64,000 nucleotides of DNA from Balneolaceae bacterium (lineage in GTDB: Bacteria > Bacteroidota > Rhodothermia > Balneolales > Balneolaceae). Positions 35,911-45,182 of this stretch are shown piece by piece (positions within the stretch are counted from its first letter, which is position 1; every line of letters starts with the position of its first letter). The stretch lies in NCBI GenBank assembly GCA_034521495.1, contig JAXHMK010000019.1, positions 62,001-126,000 on the forward strand. Direction: 5' to 3'. The notes beneath the pieces were generated by a model that ran no database searches, was not told the origin of the DNA, and was given only the letters and a program-made list of their open reading frames with translations. The position numbers and the translations under genes were made by a program.

Positions 35911-36918
35911 TTACCTCAAATATGGCGCCTTATTTTCCCGAATTGCATCCCAGAGATCATCCGGCAGCCGCCATTGAAGTTTTGACATGTAAACCTGCGG
36001 CGGACCGGCAATCCAGTCGGTTCCCCATAACACGCGATCTGTTCCCAATTCCCGGATCAGGTCCGCCAGCTCCCGGTTCGCCTGTTCTCTGCGTTGGCGT
36101 TCCTGTTCATCCGATGCCCGTTCCGGCCTTTCGGGAACCTCGGCGAGATCAAAATAGAGATTACTGCCGTTTACCTCTCCGTTTTGGATCGCCTTGCTAA
36201 AGGTGCCGGCTACCTCGCGGGTTACCTCCGAATAGGTTCCGGGACCTCCCAAGTGAGCAATTTGAACCGTCACATCTCCGGCTTCGGGCAGAATTTCCTG
36301 TATAAAAATCTCTGTATCCTTCGCTCCAAAATCCGGGTGGCGCGTCCAGAGATGCACAATCAGTGCCAGGTCCAGTTCCCCGGCTCGTTTAAAGACCTCC
36401 TGCAGTGCCTTTACATGTTGTTCATTTCGAAAGTCCAGATCAGAATTGGCGAGGTGCAGCTTCAGCCCTGCAAACCGTTCATCCTCTCCGCACCAGGTAA
36501 TCTCCTCCAGTGCGTACTCGCTGAGGGGATTCACGGCACAAAAGGGAATCAGCCGGTCGGGGTTGTGTCCGGCCTGCTCCGCCACATACTCATTTTCCCG
36601 GCGGAGCCGCTCCCGTTCGTTTTCAAACTCCAGGTCGGGCATTGCAAAAAAGTAGGCGGTGGAGAGAAGAACCGCTTTCTCCGTACCGGTTGAATCCAGC
36701 AGAGCCACCACATCTCCGGCTTCCACTGACGGCTGCAGCTTCACTCCTTGCTGGCCTTGCACTTCATCCAGGATTCGAACCAGCGCCTGGGTCCCGTCTT
36801 CACTGCGGATATGTAAATGGTGATCCACCGTTGGCGGCTGGGCGATGAGAGTGAAAAATGGAGAAAAAAGAAGAGCAGAAATGAGAAGTAACAAAATTCG
36901 AAATCTTTTCATGATCAT
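35911..36918 (-). CDS. Amidohydrolase-family protein (Amidohydro_2-like), exported
   Basis: The start is ATG 36918 or 36912 (MKRFRILLLLISALLF), with the signal peptide right after it; the longer open frame upstream is read-through of repeat sequence. About 335 residues. PPTVDHHLHIRSE gives the HxH metal pair at the start of the mature protein. AGLKLHLANSDLDF, LIVHLWTRH and ITVQIAHLGGPG-type strands follow, and VLWGTDWIAGPP supplies the final Asp. This fits the TIM-barrel metal-dependent hydrolase fold. Substrate unknown. Confidence 0.85.
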   Translation of the reverse strand: MIMKRFRILLLLISALLFSPFFTLIAQPPTVDHHLHIRSEDGTQALVRILDEVQGQQGVKLQPSVEAGDVVALLDSTGTEKAVLLSTAYFFAMPDLEFENERERLRRENEYVAEQAGHNPDRLIPFCAVNPLSEYALEEITWCGEDERFAGLKLHLANSDLDFRNEQHVKALQEVFKRAGELDLALIVHLWTRHPDFGAKDTEIFIQEILPEAGDVTVQIAHLGGPGTYSEVTREVAGTFSKAIQNGEVNGSNLYFDLAEVPERPERASDEQERQRREQANRELADLIRELGTDRVLWGTDWIAGPPQVYMSKLQWRLPDDLWDAIRENKAPYLR

Positions 36919-37004
36919 AGAGTTCAGATGAAAATGAGTTCTCTTAAGATTACGATCATACCGTTTTGGTGTTACGCACAACAGATCTTTGATTGAAGGA
37001 GTTT

Positions 37005-37345
37005 GATCTTTGATCTGTTCCTTACTTCGCATATCTGAGATCGGATATCTCCAATCGCATATCATCTTTTGACACAAAACCATTTTTAGAGGGCTTTGCA
37101 TTACTGCCCGTCTGCACGCTGTATGTGCGGGCTGACGGGTTGGGGACACCCATCAGCCGGTAAAAACAACCGACAGATGGGTATTTCAAAGCCTCCTTTT
37201 AATGACAATTCAGCCAAGAAAGAATCTCGCCTATCTCAACATGATTTCTCTTTTTGATATGCGATATTTGATATGCTCCGACTATGCATATCTGAGATCA
37301 GATACTTGTCCGACCACCGCTAATCTCCAATCGCATATCATCGAG
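37005..37345. repeat. GATATGCGAT-type repeat interrupted by a MITE
   Basis: The left half (CTTCGCATATCTGAGATCGG, ATATCTCCAATCGCATATC) and right half (TTTTTGATATGCGATATTTG) are present, and the spacer between them (CCATTTTTA ... ATGACAATTCAGCC) is split by the 108-bp element at 37089. A further half copy runs to about 37345. Comparison with 37930-38010, where the spacer is uninterrupted, shows the insertion directly. Confidence 0.75.
37089..37196. mobile_element. MITE family 1-like element nested in a repeat (5-bp target duplication TTTTA)
   Basis: Ends GAGGGCTTTG and CAAAGCCTCC are near-perfect inverted repeats resembling MITE family 1 ends. TTTTA flanks it at 37084-37088 and 37197-37201. 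The interior differs from the other copies (CGTCTGCACGCTGTATGTGC, CCCATCAGCCGGT). The target site is the spacer of a GATATGCGAT repeat, so the insertion is younger than that repeat. Confidence 0.8.
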
Positions 37346-37518
37346 ATCAAATTACATGCATGATACCGACAACCTCAGTGTCGATTCTCACAATCGCATA
37401 TCAGAGGCTCCCCTCCTTGCGCAAAAGGACCATTGGGTGATCTATGAGACTTTGACAGATTAAAATCGACCAGGTTTACATCAAACAAAATAAATCCCTC
37501 AACCTAAACCTCTCAGTA

Positions 37519-37836
37519 ATGAAACCAACAAAACGGGACTGGAAAACCTTCTGTGATATGCTGCCGGAGCTGCGCGAACGATATCTCGCCGAACGCAATC
37601 CAACATTTATCAAACTTCTGAACAGCGATAAACGAACACCAACGGAGCAATTTTGGGATACGCTGGATGCTATGAAGGAAGAGGCAAAAATCCTGCGCGA
37701 CTGCCTGGATGGATACACAAAATCTAATATGGATATGCATATCCTGATGATGCTGCGCCACGGCCTCATGAAAGAGGAAGATCTTGATTCATTTAGTGAA
37801 GAACTGCGCGAATGGGTACATCGGGTAAGGGAGTAA
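37519..37836 (+). CDS. Hypothetical protein, 105 residues
   Basis: ATG 37519 (MKPTKRDWKTFCDMLPELRE). Helical, charged, with no signal or membrane segment; the middle reads TPTEQFWDTLDAMKEEAKIL and the end FSEELREWVHRVRE. I do not recognise a family. Its composition and codon pattern look like real coding sequence. It lies alone between repeat blocks, and the overlapping minus-strand frame is read-through from the truncated nucleotidyltransferase. Confidence 0.65.
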   Translation: MKPTKRDWKTFCDMLPELRERYLAERNPTFIKLLNSDKRTPTEQFWDTLDAMKEEAKILRDCLDGYTKSNMDMHILMMLRHGLMKEEDLDSFSEELREWVHRVRE

Positions 37837-37854
37837 AGAAAAAATGAAATTTGT

Positions 37855-38060
37855 GAAGATATGCGATATGCAATTTCTGATCTGTCCCGCCCTTCGCATA
37901 TCTGAAATCAAATATCTCCAATCGAATATCAGTCTTTTTACATAAAACCATTTTTAGGGACATTTCAACCAAGAAAAAATCTCGCCTGCCACACCATGAT
38001 TTCTCTTTTTGATATGCGATTTCTGATATGCGATATCCGATCTCTGATCTGAAAATCCCC
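37855..38060. repeat. GATATGCGAT-type repeat, full composite copy truncating a gene
   Basis: Left half GATATGCGATATGCAATTTC, then CTTCGCATATCTGAAATC and ATATCTCCAATCG; spacer with CCATTTTTAGGGACATTTCA; right half TTTTTGATATGCGATTTCTG. Its right edge at about 38053 coincides with the point where the nucleotidyltransferase reading frame loses sense. Confidence 0.75.
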
Positions 38061-38344
38061 TTATCCCACCCCGGAGGCAATTTTGCAGATTCAACAGAAA
38101 CGCCATGAACATAAAAACCATGAGTCTTGTGAAAAGCAGACATTTCTCCCAAAGCACCATCTATTTTGTCGACGTTTCCGGGCTTGTTTTTAGGAACCAT
38201 ATCCACTTCAATCGACCTTCTTAACCTGGAATCGGCCTCGGGGAACATGCCCAAAATAGCTTGTGATCCAAAGACAATCATTTCATTGTCGTTTGCCACA
38301 TTACAAGCGGCCCGAATGGCGTGTTTCAGTTGTTCAATATTCAT
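38054..38344 (-). pseudogene. Nucleotidyltransferase-fold protein truncated by a repeat
   Basis: MNIEQLKHAIRAACNVAN starts at 38344. MIVFGSQAILGMFPEADS then LRRSIEVDMVP carries the G-S-Q and (D/E)-x-D features of the nucleotidyltransferase fold. After about 95 residues (ESAKLPPGWD) the frame enters the GATATGCGAT repeat and continues as meaningless translation to 37793. The rest of the gene is not found beyond the repeat. It overlaps the preceding small gene by 11 bp, so this was a translationally coupled operon. Confidence 0.7.
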
Positions 38345-38630
38345 TTTGTACTAATTTGGACAGGATTTTCTCATATTCCTCTTTTTCTTCATCTGATACC
38401 ACCAGCCAAAAAGGATTTGATTGCCGCATTTGTGTTGCCCGCTCAGATTCAGACTCCAGGAACTTCGCAAGCCGCTGAACAGATGTTGATTCCAGAAAGT
38501 CTTTCCATTCTTTTAATTCATTTTTTGTATGGCTGTCTCCTTCCTCTATTCTTTTTTCTAAAGATTGAATGGTTCTTGAGATCAATTCAGGATGTTGGTG
38601 CACAAACAGTACCCCAGGCCTTTCCTGCAA
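38334..38630 (-). CDS. Small helical protein between the regulator and the nucleotidyltransferase
   Basis: 98 residues from 38630, strongly charged and helical: ISRTIQSLEKRIEEGDSHTK then ELKEWKDFLESTSVQRLAKF, ending DEEKEEYEKILSKLVQNEY. The start overlaps the regulator gene by about 44 bp and the end overlaps the truncated nucleotidyltransferase. A shorter start inside the frame is possible. No family is recognised; position suggests an antitoxin or partner. Confidence 0.6.
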   Translation of the reverse strand: MQERPGVLFVHQHPELISRTIQSLEKRIEEGDSHTKNELKEWKDFLESTSVQRLAKFLESESERATQMRQSNPFWLVVSDEEKEEYEKILSKLVQNEY

Positions 38631-39315
38631 GTTGCGAGCGCTTATCTAAATTTTGATGATTTTCTGCTTTTTCTGTAAAAAAACCACGCCCCTCCGCATA
38701 GATAATGGGATCCATTCCATAGAGATGAATGATTCTCCCTGTCAGAGTTTTTTTACTCACTTCAAGATCCGCTGGCGTCATTCCGTTAAGTTCAATCGTA
38801 ACATCAAAGTCTGCTTCAATATCACTTTTGAACAGGTAATTTCGAAGTTCTTCTGCAGCACGATCAACCGTATCTGCCTTTCCAAGAACGGCAATTTGTA
38901 ACGGATCGCCATACTCATCACACCCGTCTGCAACTTTACCATAGATCCATGCTGCAAATATTTCAACCTGTAATCTGTCTATCTGGTTTTTGATGCTTTT
39001 TTTGAGCTTCTTAAAATACTCATCTTCCTTTTTGAACAACTCAGTGATGATTCCCGACAACGGGTGTTCGGTTCGCAGAGTAATCAATTGCTGTTTCCCG
39101 CTGCCGGCATAGACGATAATTCCCGTTTCTATCAGTCTTTTCACGGTTTTGTGAATTCCCGGAAGAGTGATGCCTGTCTGCTTTGCCAGTTCGCTATAAC
39201 TCACAGATGCAGGATGTATCGTCAAATACCTGAGCACACGAATATTGGCCTGGTATCCCAGGATATCATTCAGCGGAACCTTTAATGAACTATTTGATTT
39301 TGCTACAGATCTCAT
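38587..39315 (-). CDS. Winged-helix regulator fused to a nucleotidyltransferase-like domain
   Basis: 242 residues. The N-terminal half has a MarR/GntR-like winged helix: YSELAKQTGITLPGIHKTVK (about 59-78) and GIIVYAGSGKQQLI. The C-terminal half, EIFAAWIYGKVADGCDEYGD, has the nucleotidyltransferase-like layout (strand, G-x-V, then D-x-L at GDPLQIAVLG) and a later DFDVTIELNG acidic strand. Proteins of this design regulate their own operon in TA-like or AbiE-like modules. It is the first gene of a three-gene minus-strand operon whose last member is truncated. Confidence 0.72.
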   Translation of the reverse strand: MRSVAKSNSSLKVPLNDILGYQANIRVLRYLTIHPASVSYSELAKQTGITLPGIHKTVKRLIETGIIVYAGSGKQQLITLRTEHPLSGIITELFKKEDEYFKKLKKSIKNQIDRLQVEIFAAWIYGKVADGCDEYGDPLQIAVLGKADTVDRAAEELRNYLFKSDIEADFDVTIELNGMTPADLEVSKKTLTGRIIHLYGMDPIIYAEGRGFFTEKAENHQNLDKRSQLAGKAWGTVCAPTS

Positions 39316-39478
39316 AAACAGTAGTTAATATTAGTAAACAATTGTTAATTTATAACAACTACTGTTTATATGCAAAAGTGTGGAATGTATCTGAGAATGG
39401 TCGAGATGAAATGATCCCTGACTTCGCCTCTGCCGGGAGCCAGGCTGGTGCCAGCAATCGTATTTCAATTTTAATGAC

Positions 39479-40323
39479 GTACCTCGGGGCAGAGCCTACG
39501 AGGTATCAACTTATAATCCAAATTTTTTTAACAATGGTTGCACTTATTGTAAAGTGTCCCCCTTTGAAGCTGACAATACCCATGTAATTTTAAATATGGC
39601 CAATTTAGGCTATGTAAAGGGTTGGTAATTCTTGACTTAAAGCTGTTATGTATACTTTTTAAATATATCCGATTAACATTTTAAAAATAGATCTACAATA
39701 AGCTTTTTGAAAGAGGAATAATAGTTATTTCAACATCCATTTATCGCCGTTTTAGAGTTGATTTATTTTAGGGTAAGAACAACTCCGGCCTCGAAAGAAT
39801 TGGCGGATTGAGGAAGCCTGAAGATCTGCGGGGACCTTTTATCATACCGGCTCTGAACTAATTTAACGAGCTATAAACGAGGCGGACCATTGATAAAAGG
39901 TAGCAGAGATTCAGTGACCGCCGCCAATTCTTTCACCGCCTTGAATTTTTGGTTCTTTTGTTTCAAGACAAAATGAACAAGGTAAACGATAAGGTTGATA
40001 AACTATTTTTATAAATGATACTCAACCTTTCCAATAAACCTTAATAAAGAGATCATCTCAAAAATTGAGGTTTTATGGGTAATGTCAACCCTTTGAAGGG
40101 GGCAATGGGGGATGATCAATCTCCCCTTGAGGGGAGTACGGCTTTAGCCGGGAGGGGTGTAATGCTTCAGAACCAAGACTTTGTCAATTCAAAACTCAGA
40201 TAGTCATCCCCCTGCTCACTCCGCTCGCTTTCCCCCTTCTCCCGAAGGGATCACTTCGTGGGAAGGGGGACTTTAATCTTTTCCGACTCAGAGGGTCGGG
40301 GAATTAAACCACTTAAGATTAAA
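39479..40323. repeat. Long intergenic repeat, copy B, split by an insertion
   Basis: 39479-39568 and 40090-40323 together match 18443-18734 (TACCTCGGGGCAGAGCC at the left, CCCCTTGAGGGGAGTACG in the middle, GGTCGGGGAATTAAACC at the right). The break lies in the CCCCCTTTGAAGGGGG block. An additional small hairpin (TTCTCCCGAAGGGATCACTT...) is present only in this copy. No gene. Confidence 0.8.
39569..40089. mobile_element. MITE family 2 element (8-bp target duplication CCTTTGAA)
   Basis: 521 bp with inverted ends GCTGACAATACCCAT (39569-39583) and ATGGGTAATGTCAAC (40075-40089). CCTTTGAA flanks it on both sides (39561-39568 and 40090-40097). Its target, the repeat starting at 39479, exists intact at 18443, which fixes the boundaries. 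The interior has two complementary blocks (CCGCCAATTCTTTCACCGCC and GAAAGAATTGGCGG) and no transposase, so it depends on a helper. An element with similar ends is at 21816, and its interior resembles 56255-56470. Confidence 0.88.
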
Positions 40324-40325
40324 AA

Positions 40326-40346
40326 GGCAGCCTTCATCCGGCTGCC
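40326..40346 (-). terminator. Rho-independent terminator of the 40382 gene
   Basis: GGCAGCC-TTCATCC-GGCTGCC, a perfect 7-bp GC-rich stem. On the minus strand it is followed by a run of five T. It lies 36 bp after the stop codon of the gene ending at 40382, the expected position. Confidence 0.82.
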
Positions 40347-40381
40347 ACTAATTTAGCATTCACTTTATAATTTTAGATTTA

Positions 40382-40834
40382 TCAGGACTCCTGATAGATC
40401 TTCAGCAACTCTTTGCGTTTATAAAGCCGTTCACCAATGTGAACTTTTGAACTCCCAAACGTTGCAGATGCTTGTGCAAGAAGCGTTTTCTCTTTTTCTG
40501 AGAGGTTATTTTCCAGGCGTACTGAACCTGCAGATCCCTGATCCTTATACATAAGTAAAAGAATCTGTCGCACGTCATCTATAAAATTAAAGGCACGGCA
40601 GTGCAAGAAAATTTTAAGGACCAGGTCGGGTTCCGGAGAGTCACTGCTTCGCTTTGGAAATGTGGCCAAAATGGTGACCTGTCCGTTTTTAACCTCTGCC
40701 ACTTCAGCCCAAATCCCTTTAAACATGGCAATCCATTTTATACCCGCCTGTGTAAAGGAATGATTGAGATCTTTAAGCTCTTCGGCATTGAGCGTTCTAT
40801 TGTATTGGTTTTTTTGATCGTTGTTTGATTGCAT
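40382..40834 (-). CDS. Hypothetical protein, 150 residues
   Basis: Starts MQSNNDQKNQYNRTLNAEEL at 40834 and ends RLYKRKELLKIYQES. A central strand region (WIAMFKGIWAEVAEVKNGQV, TILATFP) is followed by helices and a basic C-terminal tail. No family recognised. It has its own terminator and appears intact, so it is likely expressed. The upstream flank is repeat sequence. Confidence 0.65.
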   Translation of the reverse strand: MQSNNDQKNQYNRTLNAEELKDLNHSFTQAGIKWIAMFKGIWAEVAEVKNGQVTILATFPKRSSDSPEPDLVLKIFLHCRAFNFIDDVRQILLLMYKDQGSAGSVRLENNLSEKEKTLLAQASATFGSSKVHIGERLYKRKELLKIYQES

Positions 40835-40887
40835 AAGATGTAACGTTTTATGAAGGTTTTGGTTCGTTACATCAAGACCGATAAGAT

Positions 40888-41250
40888 GGGACTCGTATCA
40901 TTGGATATCGTATCTGCCTATCCCACATCGCTGAAACCACCGTGCCCGAGAAGGCCGGTTGGTAATCCGTCGATTGACGAATTTCTTGATGCAATTCAAT
41001 TATAGAGATATTGAGACAGTTAGTCAAAATGCTCTTTTGGAAGTGGATGATCTGGTTCCCAAAAGAAGCTGAGGAACAGACGGACTGCAAGAGTTCGAAT
41101 GATGATATGATGTTTGGGGTGGTGAAAAAAACAAAGATTAAAGAGGATATGCGATTTCTGATATGCGATATTCGATTTCTGATATCTGAGTTACCTACTA
41201 TCGCATATCTGACGCACCGGCATGATCTCCAATCGTATATCATTTTTGCA
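40888..41250. repeat. GATATGCGAT-type repeat halves and gene-free stretch
   Basis: 41140-41250 has GATATGCGATTTCTGATATG, GATATTCGATTTCTGATATC and then TCGCATATCTGACGC, ATCTCCAATCGTATATC. A degenerate half (TGGGACTCGTATCATTGGAT...) is at 40885-40930. This is the last copy before the decayed island and may mark its left edge. No gene was seen in 40835-41354. Confidence 0.6.
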
Positions 41251-41354
41251 AAGTCCTTGTACTTTGGCGCAAGCCAGGCATTCAGGTCGGTAAGTTATTG
41301 CTGGACTTTTCCAGCGAGCCTTTGAGCTGGTAGAATTTCGGGAGCTTTTCCGAA

Positions 41355-42268
41355 TTAAGCCTGCCGGAATTTTCCATATCTCCAATCAAGCCTATCACGA
41401 TCTGGCCATGAACTTTTTGATTTAGGCAGGATGAGTTTTTGGTCATGGAGTTTTTGAAAACCATAAGTGAGCATTGGACCGTCAATTTCATTTAAAATAT
41501 CATTTCGAATTTTAATTTGATAATCAGGTGTGACGCCAATAATGTATTGATCAAATGCTGAGTGATGAATTTTACAAAGTGCGAGACCGTTATCAACTGT
41601 TGGTGTGCCATCGGGTTCTCCATCGGGAACAATATGGGCGGCATCTGAAAGTCTGCACCATGTTTCATTGACGGGCAATGCACACTGTGAGCGGTATGCT
41701 GCAATAACTCTCTCTTCGAAATCCATGCTGATGGACCTCTTGTTTAACTTGCCTTGTGATGTAAGACCTTACAGACCTTCATTCTTTCACTGCTACAAAA
41801 TCAGAAGTCTTCAACGTATCTGGATTAATGACTTTTTCATCGGCAACTATGGTAAAAAAGAAAGGTCATTTGGGTTCTGCTGCTCGATTATATATACCGG
41901 AAATATCGGCAAATATCGGCCAGGTATAATTCCGTGAAAATATATGAGTGGGAGTTCTCGCTTCATGACCTCTCTCAGACCTACATTATCTCTATGTTTC
42001 GGATCAGTGCCCCGATATTTGTAGAGAAGCTGATCTTTATAGTTGAAACTATCTTCGTACGGACCTTGGGACGTGTCGTAATCGCTAAGGGATAATCCAT
42101 CTTCTTTTGGCTTGAAGGTTCCTTGTGGAGAAACCAAAGGAATTCGCAAACCTTTGAATTCAAACCCTTTTCGAAGTAAATCTCTTGACAAACATCTTCC
42201 ACGTGATTAATCAGTTTATTTAACCAGCTTGAAAGCGGCTGTTCTGATTCTAATGAATCTGTTGACAT
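41355..42268 (-). pseudogene. HNH endonuclease, frameshifted
   Basis: Three frames must be joined. From ATG 42268: MSTDSLESEQPLSSWLNKLI; then SRDLLRKGFEFKGLRIPLVS with LLYKYRGTDPKHRDNVGLRE and PLIYFHGIIPGRYLPIFPVY; then, after a stop near 41755, RSYITRQVKQEVHQ and the HNH region (CRLSDAAHIVPDGEPDG, NGLALCKIHHSAFD). This is the familiar order of a restriction-type HNH endonuclease of about 290 residues with an N-terminal recognition domain. At least two frameshifts and one stop make it inactive as given. It is the last gene of the minus-strand decayed block. Confidence 0.8.
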
Positions 42269-42419
42269 ATAGTAATGATAAGCAATATTTAATCATTAGC
42301 AACCAGGACTTACCACTATCGAGAATGACATCGGTTTTTGTGGTGAAGAAGTGTGGGTCAGGTGCACAACAGATGTTTAATCTAAATCTACAATCTTTAT
42401 CCTTTGTGAATGACGAGGC

Positions 42420-43292
42420 CTATCTATTTGAAACTTATCTCCCCCTAACTCTTCAATCCACTTGTAGAGTACCTTTACTTTTTCAGTTAATTCTCTCCTT
42501 TTAGGAACTGGCACAATCTAAGACATCATTTTGAATCCAATTGCTTTGACAGCTTCACTAAACACATGAAGCGCGATCAATGTATTGACTTCTTCAATCA
42601 TATCTATTTAATAAAAGGATGACTAAAAAAAGCATGAGACAAAGCATCTGAGAACATTCATCAATTTAATTTCTCGAGAATTTCATAAATTGATACAGTC
42701 GTGAATTGCACAATTTATTAATCTTCATCAGTAAATTTCATGAAAGATGCAGCTAGCTACTAGAAGCTATAAAGTCCTTGTAGAAGATGTTTGAGGAAGT
42801 TGTGAAATATAAAATGCTTTATCTGTCATGAAATCAAATTCTTTAGGTTCAGTAACTTCATAAGAATCCAATTCTACTAAACTTTTTTTAATCTCTCACA
42901 TCTACCGTTTCATTTCACCATCAATTTGAATCCTGTACAATCCTTTCAAAATATCTTAAAATCTTGGATGCTACTTGTTCTGAGGATTCCAGATAATTCA
43001 TAGTTGTATACGTTCAGGAGAGTCTATATTTAAACCTCTTCCTGTTAGATTTGCTGTGAAGAGAATGAATAACATTCGACTTCATATTTTTAATGGTAGC
43101 TTTCAGATGAACTCTTGGATTTAAATATAAATCAATCCCATGTAGAGAACATAAGTCATATATCCTTATATCTGCATATCCATTTCTAAAATCAGATAAT
43201 CTCCATCTCGTTATAACCCTTGTTGTCCTCTCTGTCTTATTGATTATTTTCTTAAAAACTTCAAAAAGATATGACTGGACAAAAAATTTCAA
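42420..43292 (-). pseudogene. Phospholipase D-like nuclease, decayed
   Basis: One frame (43292 to 43014) reads TTRVITRWRLSDFRNGYADI and LYLNPRVHLKATI, the first HxK half of a PLD motif. After a frameshift the text continues SANLTGRGLNIDSPERIQL, where PLD proteins have the residues following HxK, and later EVTEPKEFDFMTDKAFYISQ and KVLYKWIEELGEISF. Boundaries are approximate. PLD-family nucleases occur in several defence systems, DISARM and Dnd-associated loci among them. Its start probably lies just above 43292. Confidence 0.65.
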
Positions 43293-43700
43293 TTAATCCT
43301 CTTATCAATGAACTTTAGATACTCATTTTTTATAATTTCCGAAGTGATCAAAGGAATTATTGTAAAAGATTAAATTTTACTTACTAGATATTGCTGACCA
43401 TTCATTTATATACAAATTCAAATTATATCCCAATTAATTGAGATCTGAAAGTATTTGAAGGACCTTGTCTAGATTCTGGACAAATGCCAATTCTGATTGT
43501 ACCATAGCACCAAAAAGACTTAACAAAAGGATCTATTTTACTATAATCCTCACTATTAAAAATTGGCACAATAAATCTATTGGCAAAATTCGTGGTTGCG
43601 ATTTACCGCAATAATCGTTTTGATCTCCTAATTTTTGTATAGCTTAAGTAAGTCATTATCGCCTAGTTGCCTAAACACGATAAACTGTTCAAAAGGATTT

Positions 43701-45168
43701 TTATTGAAGAACCAGTCTAAAGCAAGCATTTAACTTCTGCGGTTCACTGCTGTGACTAGGATACCGATTTAAAATCCATTCTTTGGCTTCTTTTATATCC
43801 TTCATTGCAGTTACCTCTTTATCTCGCTTTCCATCCGTTGGTGGAATTCTAATCGGTTCTAACTTCATCCTCAAGTTCACCTGCATCTTCAGTCTCTTTT
43901 TCCTGTTTTGATCTACTCCCTTTCTTCATCTCATCAATATCTTTTTTCATTTCTTTGATATTGGGATTGATGAGTTTGGCAAGTTCATGCATCAACTTAA
44001 AAGCAGTTGGGCTATCCTCATCATTAAGAACATCAATTGCATCATCGTTGAGTACATTTTTAAAGTTGAATACGTTTTGCTTACTGTTATCAAGACCAAA
44101 CAAGTGATCTAGAAATCGGCTCAAATCTAACTTCAAACTCCCCACCATCTATTTTTGGGATCACTTACATCTGTGCATAAACCCAAAGTCAGTCTAAATG
44201 CAATTTCTCGCCCAGCTCTTACAACTGAAACTCCCTGCATTTCTCTATAAATCTCACCGAGTTCAGAACCACCATGAATATTTTCTCTGTTTTCAACTCT
44301 ACTAAATTTAACGTTTACTTTATGTTCTATTTCCCCATTATCAGTTTCTTCTCTCACCTTAACTGTGAAATATTCATTACTCGCCATTCCTTGCGGATGA
44401 ACAATATCTGTCGCTTCATTGCCATAGGGATCAGGTAACTGTGTACCAGTCATCAAAAACATAGGGTCCAACGGTTTAACTTTACTTATACATCTCCTTT
44501 TTCTTAGCTAATTTTATCACCGTTATCTTGATAAACATCTATTTTAATGTTTATTAAACCATCGTTAATAAAATGTCTGAAAATTCTACCAACAGGTTTT
44601 TCTATATGTTTAGCTAAACGTCCTCCAGTTTTAAAAGACAAACGATCGCAATCAATCCATCTTATCACAGTATTATTTTTATTTACATCTATACCCAAGT
44701 GACTAAATGAACCAGGTAAACTATTACTTTCTTCTACTTCAGGAAGAAATTCAGTTTTTTCTTTATAGATTTCATTAAAATCAAAATAATTGCGGTAGAT
44801 TACTGACGGATTTTGCCATGTATAAACTTCAAACCTTGGGCATTGTGATGCTGAAGAGTTAGGAAGACCAAAACCAAATTTCCCAAGACCTTTTTTAGCT
44901 CCATGTCTCGTACCTCCACCGAATCTTAAACAGCGCATGGTCTCATCTTTGCTCATACCATGCCCATCATCCACGATTAGTATTTCATCAACATTCCATG
45001 TTCTTCTCTTACCCTCTCTAATTCTCTCTATGAGAATGATTCTAATATTTTCAGAATCAGCCTGAATTGAGTTATCAATTAATTCAGCCAAAGCCATCGT
45101 ATCTCGATATCCATTTTTCTTAATGATAAAATACCTTCTGGATCAAAAAAGTGTACTCCTTGTGCCAT
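43701..45168 (-). pseudogene. GHKL (MORC-like) ATPase, decayed
   Basis: From ATG 45168: MAQGVHFFDPEGILSLRK, then one missing A in an A-run shifts to ALAELIDNSIQADSENIRII (the N-box with E and N), ILIVDDGHGMSKDETMRCLR (G1 box, D-x-G-x-G), and GGGTRHGAKKGLGKFGFGLP (G2). A stop near 44504 and another shift lead to GSELGEIYREMQGVSVVRAG, then a C-terminal coiled region KEMKKDIDEMKKGSRSKQ. This is the Bergerat ATP-binding fold of MORC/HSP90-like proteins. Its likely role in a defence operon is an ATP-driven clamp. The lower boundary is uncertain. Confidence 0.78.
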
Positions 45169-45182
45169 AATATTTTATATGA

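Noticed and set aside
36919-37149. Upstream extension of the amidohydrolase frame
   Set aside because: The added residues are translated GATATGCGAT repeat and MITE; the signal peptide begins at the internal ATG.
27995-41250. GATATGCGAT repeats as a CRISPR array
   Set aside because: Units are scattered between genes, irregular in spacing, and partly inverted; no unique spacers and no cas genes.
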